From assembly GCF_000143685.1 (NCBI RefSeq), contig NC_014328.1:3162001-3226000 (forward strand): 64,000 bases of DNA, in the 5' to 3' direction. A program made the position numbers and the translations under genes. Shown here piece by piece: positions 62,321 to 64,000 of the stretch (its first letter is position 1; each line of letters opens with the position of its first letter). This DNA is from Clostridium ljungdahlii DSM 13528. Its GTDB lineage: Bacteria; Bacillota; Clostridia; Clostridiales; Clostridiaceae. A model generated the notes under the pieces. The model saw only the letters and a program-made list of their open reading frames with translations, was not told the DNA's origin and searched no databases.

Positions 62321-63160
62321 TTACTTTTCTTTATTTATTTTCATTTTCATTTTAATATTTAATTTATTCATTAAATAATTTTTATCTGTTCCATCATCAG
62401 GAAAAATAACATAGCTGCATTTAAGATCATACTCACTATACTTTTCATTCATAATTTTTATTTTATTATAAACACATTCCATCTGATGAACAACTGAAAC
62501 AACTTTTCTGTAATTACAGTCTGGAACTACACTTATAAACGTAGATAATCCGTATTTCTCAAATAAATCTGGTACCTTAAAAAGACTTCTCAACTTTTCA
62601 TAAACCAAATCAAGTAAAATAAGATAACTGTCTTTTACTTCTATTTTCTCTTCTTGTTCTGTATAGTATTTTTTTACTAAGCTTACCATAATAATTGAAA
62701 GCTTTTTATTTTGTGACCCACATTTCATGATTTGTCTGGCAATATACTCCTGAAAATTCAAGTATACTATTTCTTCTGGTCTATCTGAATTTCTACTAGA
62801 TTTTATGAGTTTCATTATTCTTTTAACTAAATTTTTACTATTGAAAGGTTTTAATATATACTCTGAAGTACCTGCTTTTATGCCTTTTATAAATGCTTCT
62901 CTAGAATTTAATTTTGTAAGTATCATTACAGGAATGTTTAATTTTTTAGCCTTTATCTTTTTAAGTACTTCAAATCCATCTTCAGTGCTTAATCCCACCT
63001 CAAGTATTATCAAATTTATTTCTTCTTTTTTATCATATAACCTATTAAAGAACTCAAAGGAATTTCCACATTCATATACCCCAATTCCAGCATCTTCTAA
63101 TACGCGTCTCACCCTATATCTTACATATATCATATCATCTAATATTATAACTTTGTTCAT
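62321..63160 (-). CDS. Atypical response regulator: receiver domain with Asp-to-Glu site and degenerate GGDEF-like C-terminus
   Basis: In this 279-residue protein residues 1-120 are a receiver (acidic pair in IILDD, Thr in VMILTKL, Lys in YILKPFN). The phospho-acceptor position reads LIILEVGL, with Glu for Asp, which may mimic permanent phosphorylation. Residues 125-279 resemble a worn GGDEF domain: LFEKYGLSTFISVVPD stands where RxGGDEF-type sequence would be, so no cyclase activity is expected. A role as a constitutive signalling or binding protein is an inference. Neighbours give no partner. Confidence 0.75.
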   Translation of the reverse strand: MNKVIILDDMIYVRYRVRRVLEDAGIGVYECGNSFEFFNRLYDKKEEINLIILEVGLSTEDGFEVLKKIKAKKLNIPVMILTKLNSREAFIKGIKAGTSEYILKPFNSKNLVKRIMKLIKSSRNSDRPEEIVYLNFQEYIARQIMKCGSQNKKLSIIMVSLVKKYYTEQEEKIEVKDSYLILLDLVYEKLRSLFKVPDLFEKYGLSTFISVVPDCNYRKVVSVVHQMECVYNKIKIMNEKYSEYDLKCSYVIFPDDGTDKNYLMNKLNIKMKMKINKEK

Positions 63161-63284
63161 AATTATTCATCCTATAACATCAATATTTTAACCATCCCTT
63201 TTATTAAAATTAATTTTTCCATATTCTATTTATCGTCCACTACTACTATTATTTTATATGTATATTACACTAAAGGTTCATTTC

Positions 63285-64000
63285 TCATATCATTCCACCA
63301 TCTACCGTTATTATCTGTCCTGTTATGTAGGCAGATGAATCACCTGCCAAAAAGCATACAGTTTTTGCTATATCTTTACATTGTCCAAATTTACCCATAG
63401 GTATATCTTCGATTAAACTTTTCTTCTCATCCTCTTTTAACCAGGAGTTCATTTCCGTATCAATTACCCCTGGTGCAACTGCATTTACCCTTATATTCGA
63501 AGGTGCCATTTCCTTTGCAATAGATTTTGTAAAAAGATTTATAGCTCCTTTAGATGCAGAATAAATGGATTCACAGGCAGCACCTACATTTCCCCACATA
63601 GAAGAAATATTTATTATAGATCCTGATTTTTTAGAAATCATATGTTTTAATACAGAGTGAGAACAGTTAAGTACACCCTTTAAATTCACATCTATAATAG
63701 AATTCCACTCATCTTCTTTCATATCTACAAAAAGTCCTATTTTAGAAATTCCTGCATTATTAACAAGTATATCTATTTTCCCCATTTTACTTAATGCATA
63801 TTGCACTATTCTTTCAGCATTACTATATAAACTAACATCCCCCTGTACTACCATTCCTACCGAACCGGCTTGTTTTATCATATCCAAGGTTTTATAGGCT
63901 TCTTTCTCATCTTTTTTATAATTTATTACTACATTTGCACCACATTTTGCTAAATTTATAGCAATACTTCTTCCTATTCCTCTAGAAGCTCCTGTTACTA
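63285..64000 (-). CDS. Short-chain dehydrogenase/reductase, FabG-like (5' end outside window)
   Basis: The frame is open to the right edge. It starts in view with VTGASRGIGRSIAINLAKCG, which is the TGxxxGIG cofactor loop. Next come ILVNNAGIS, the catalytic Ser in INISSMWG, Tyr-x3-Lys in YSASKGAI, and the C-terminal AYITGQIITVDGG. This is the classical FabG-type SDR. It could be 3-oxoacyl-ACP reductase or a related clostridial SDR such as the YmfI-type; the sequence alone does not decide. Only a few N-terminal residues are missing. Confidence 0.88.
   Translation of the reverse strand, partial: VTGASRGIGRSIAINLAKCGANVVINYKKDEKEAYKTLDMIKQAGSVGMVVQGDVSLYSNAERIVQYALSKMGKIDILVNNAGISKIGLFVDMKEDEWNSIIDVNLKGVLNCSHSVLKHMISKKSGSIINISSMWGNVGAACESIYSASKGAINLFTKSIAKEMAPSNIRVNAVAPGVIDTEMNSWLKEDEKKSLIEDIPMGKFGQCKDIAKTVCFLAGDSSAYITGQIITVDGGMI

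Noticed and set aside
1..64000. tRNA, rRNA genes, prophage or integrative-element attachment sites
   Set aside because: I saw no cloverleaf, rRNA segment, integrase or phage structural gene; the only mobile DNA is the remnant zone near 33.5-38.8 kb and the repeat family.

Overview
The window is low-GC, AT-rich DNA of a Clostridium sensu stricto type, probably from the acetogenic or solventogenic branch; the species cannot be named from the sequence. The evidence is an alpha/beta spore SASP, a CWB2 surface protein, clostridial enoate-reductase-like flavoproteins, a [NiFe] hydrogenase cluster, strong AGGAGG-type ribosome binding sites, and cobalamin and T-box riboswitches.

Layout. Bases 1-700 hold a truncated gene with a SIR2-like GAGAT motif and a SASP gene. 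Bases 934-2972 carry an ECF cobalt-type transporter remnant (cbiQ, cbiO) behind a cobalamin riboswitch, with the expected cbiM/cbiN missing. A CWB2 surface protein and a DUF503 gene follow. Bases 5211-8668 form a [NiFe] hydrogenase operon: small subunit, large subunit, maturation protease, cytochrome-b5-like protein and short HypA-like protein. Bases 8829-22302 look like a catabolic island for hydroaromatic acids and their esters: two esterases, two MFS permeases, two OYE/dienoyl-CoA-reductase-like flavoproteins, a xylose-isomerase-like TIM barrel, a shikimate/quinate dehydrogenase, a type I dehydroquinase and a divergent LysR regulator. Bases 22318-32377 are a complete tad (Flp pilus) locus with its own two-component system and prepilin peptidase.

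Bases 32486-38930 start with a rubrerythrin operon and run into a graveyard of mobile elements and pseudogenes: a deleted IS982-type element, a group II intron RT fragment, a decayed DUF1847 gene, a decayed PatB/MalY C-S lyase and transposase scraps. An intact polar amino-acid ABC transporter lies inside it. Bases 38949-46713 hold a Trp T-box with a TrpP-like transporter, a CBS protein, an HNH protein, cardiolipin synthase, class III FBPase and a phosphohexomutase. Bases 47436-52028 carry a heavy-metal P-type ATPase, a beta-propeller protein, an L,D-transpeptidase and a coiled-coil membrane protein. Bases 52211-60128 are a contiguous aromatic amino-acid operon transcribed aroF-tyrA-aroB-aroA-aroC-pheA-aroE-aroK, behind a strong promoter, an aromatic-rich short ORF and a terminator that together look like an attenuator. 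The window ends with a CHAP/SH3 wall hydrolase, a receiver protein whose phospho-acceptor Asp is Glu, and a truncated SDR gene.

The least explained material is a family of modular, multi-hairpin intergenic repeats (six copies, including one fragment) whose outer stem shows compensatory change between copies, and a separate foldback element of about 227 bp. The two chorismate-related sets, a catabolic aroD/aroE set and a biosynthetic aro operon lacking aroD, lie in the same window and may interact metabolically.
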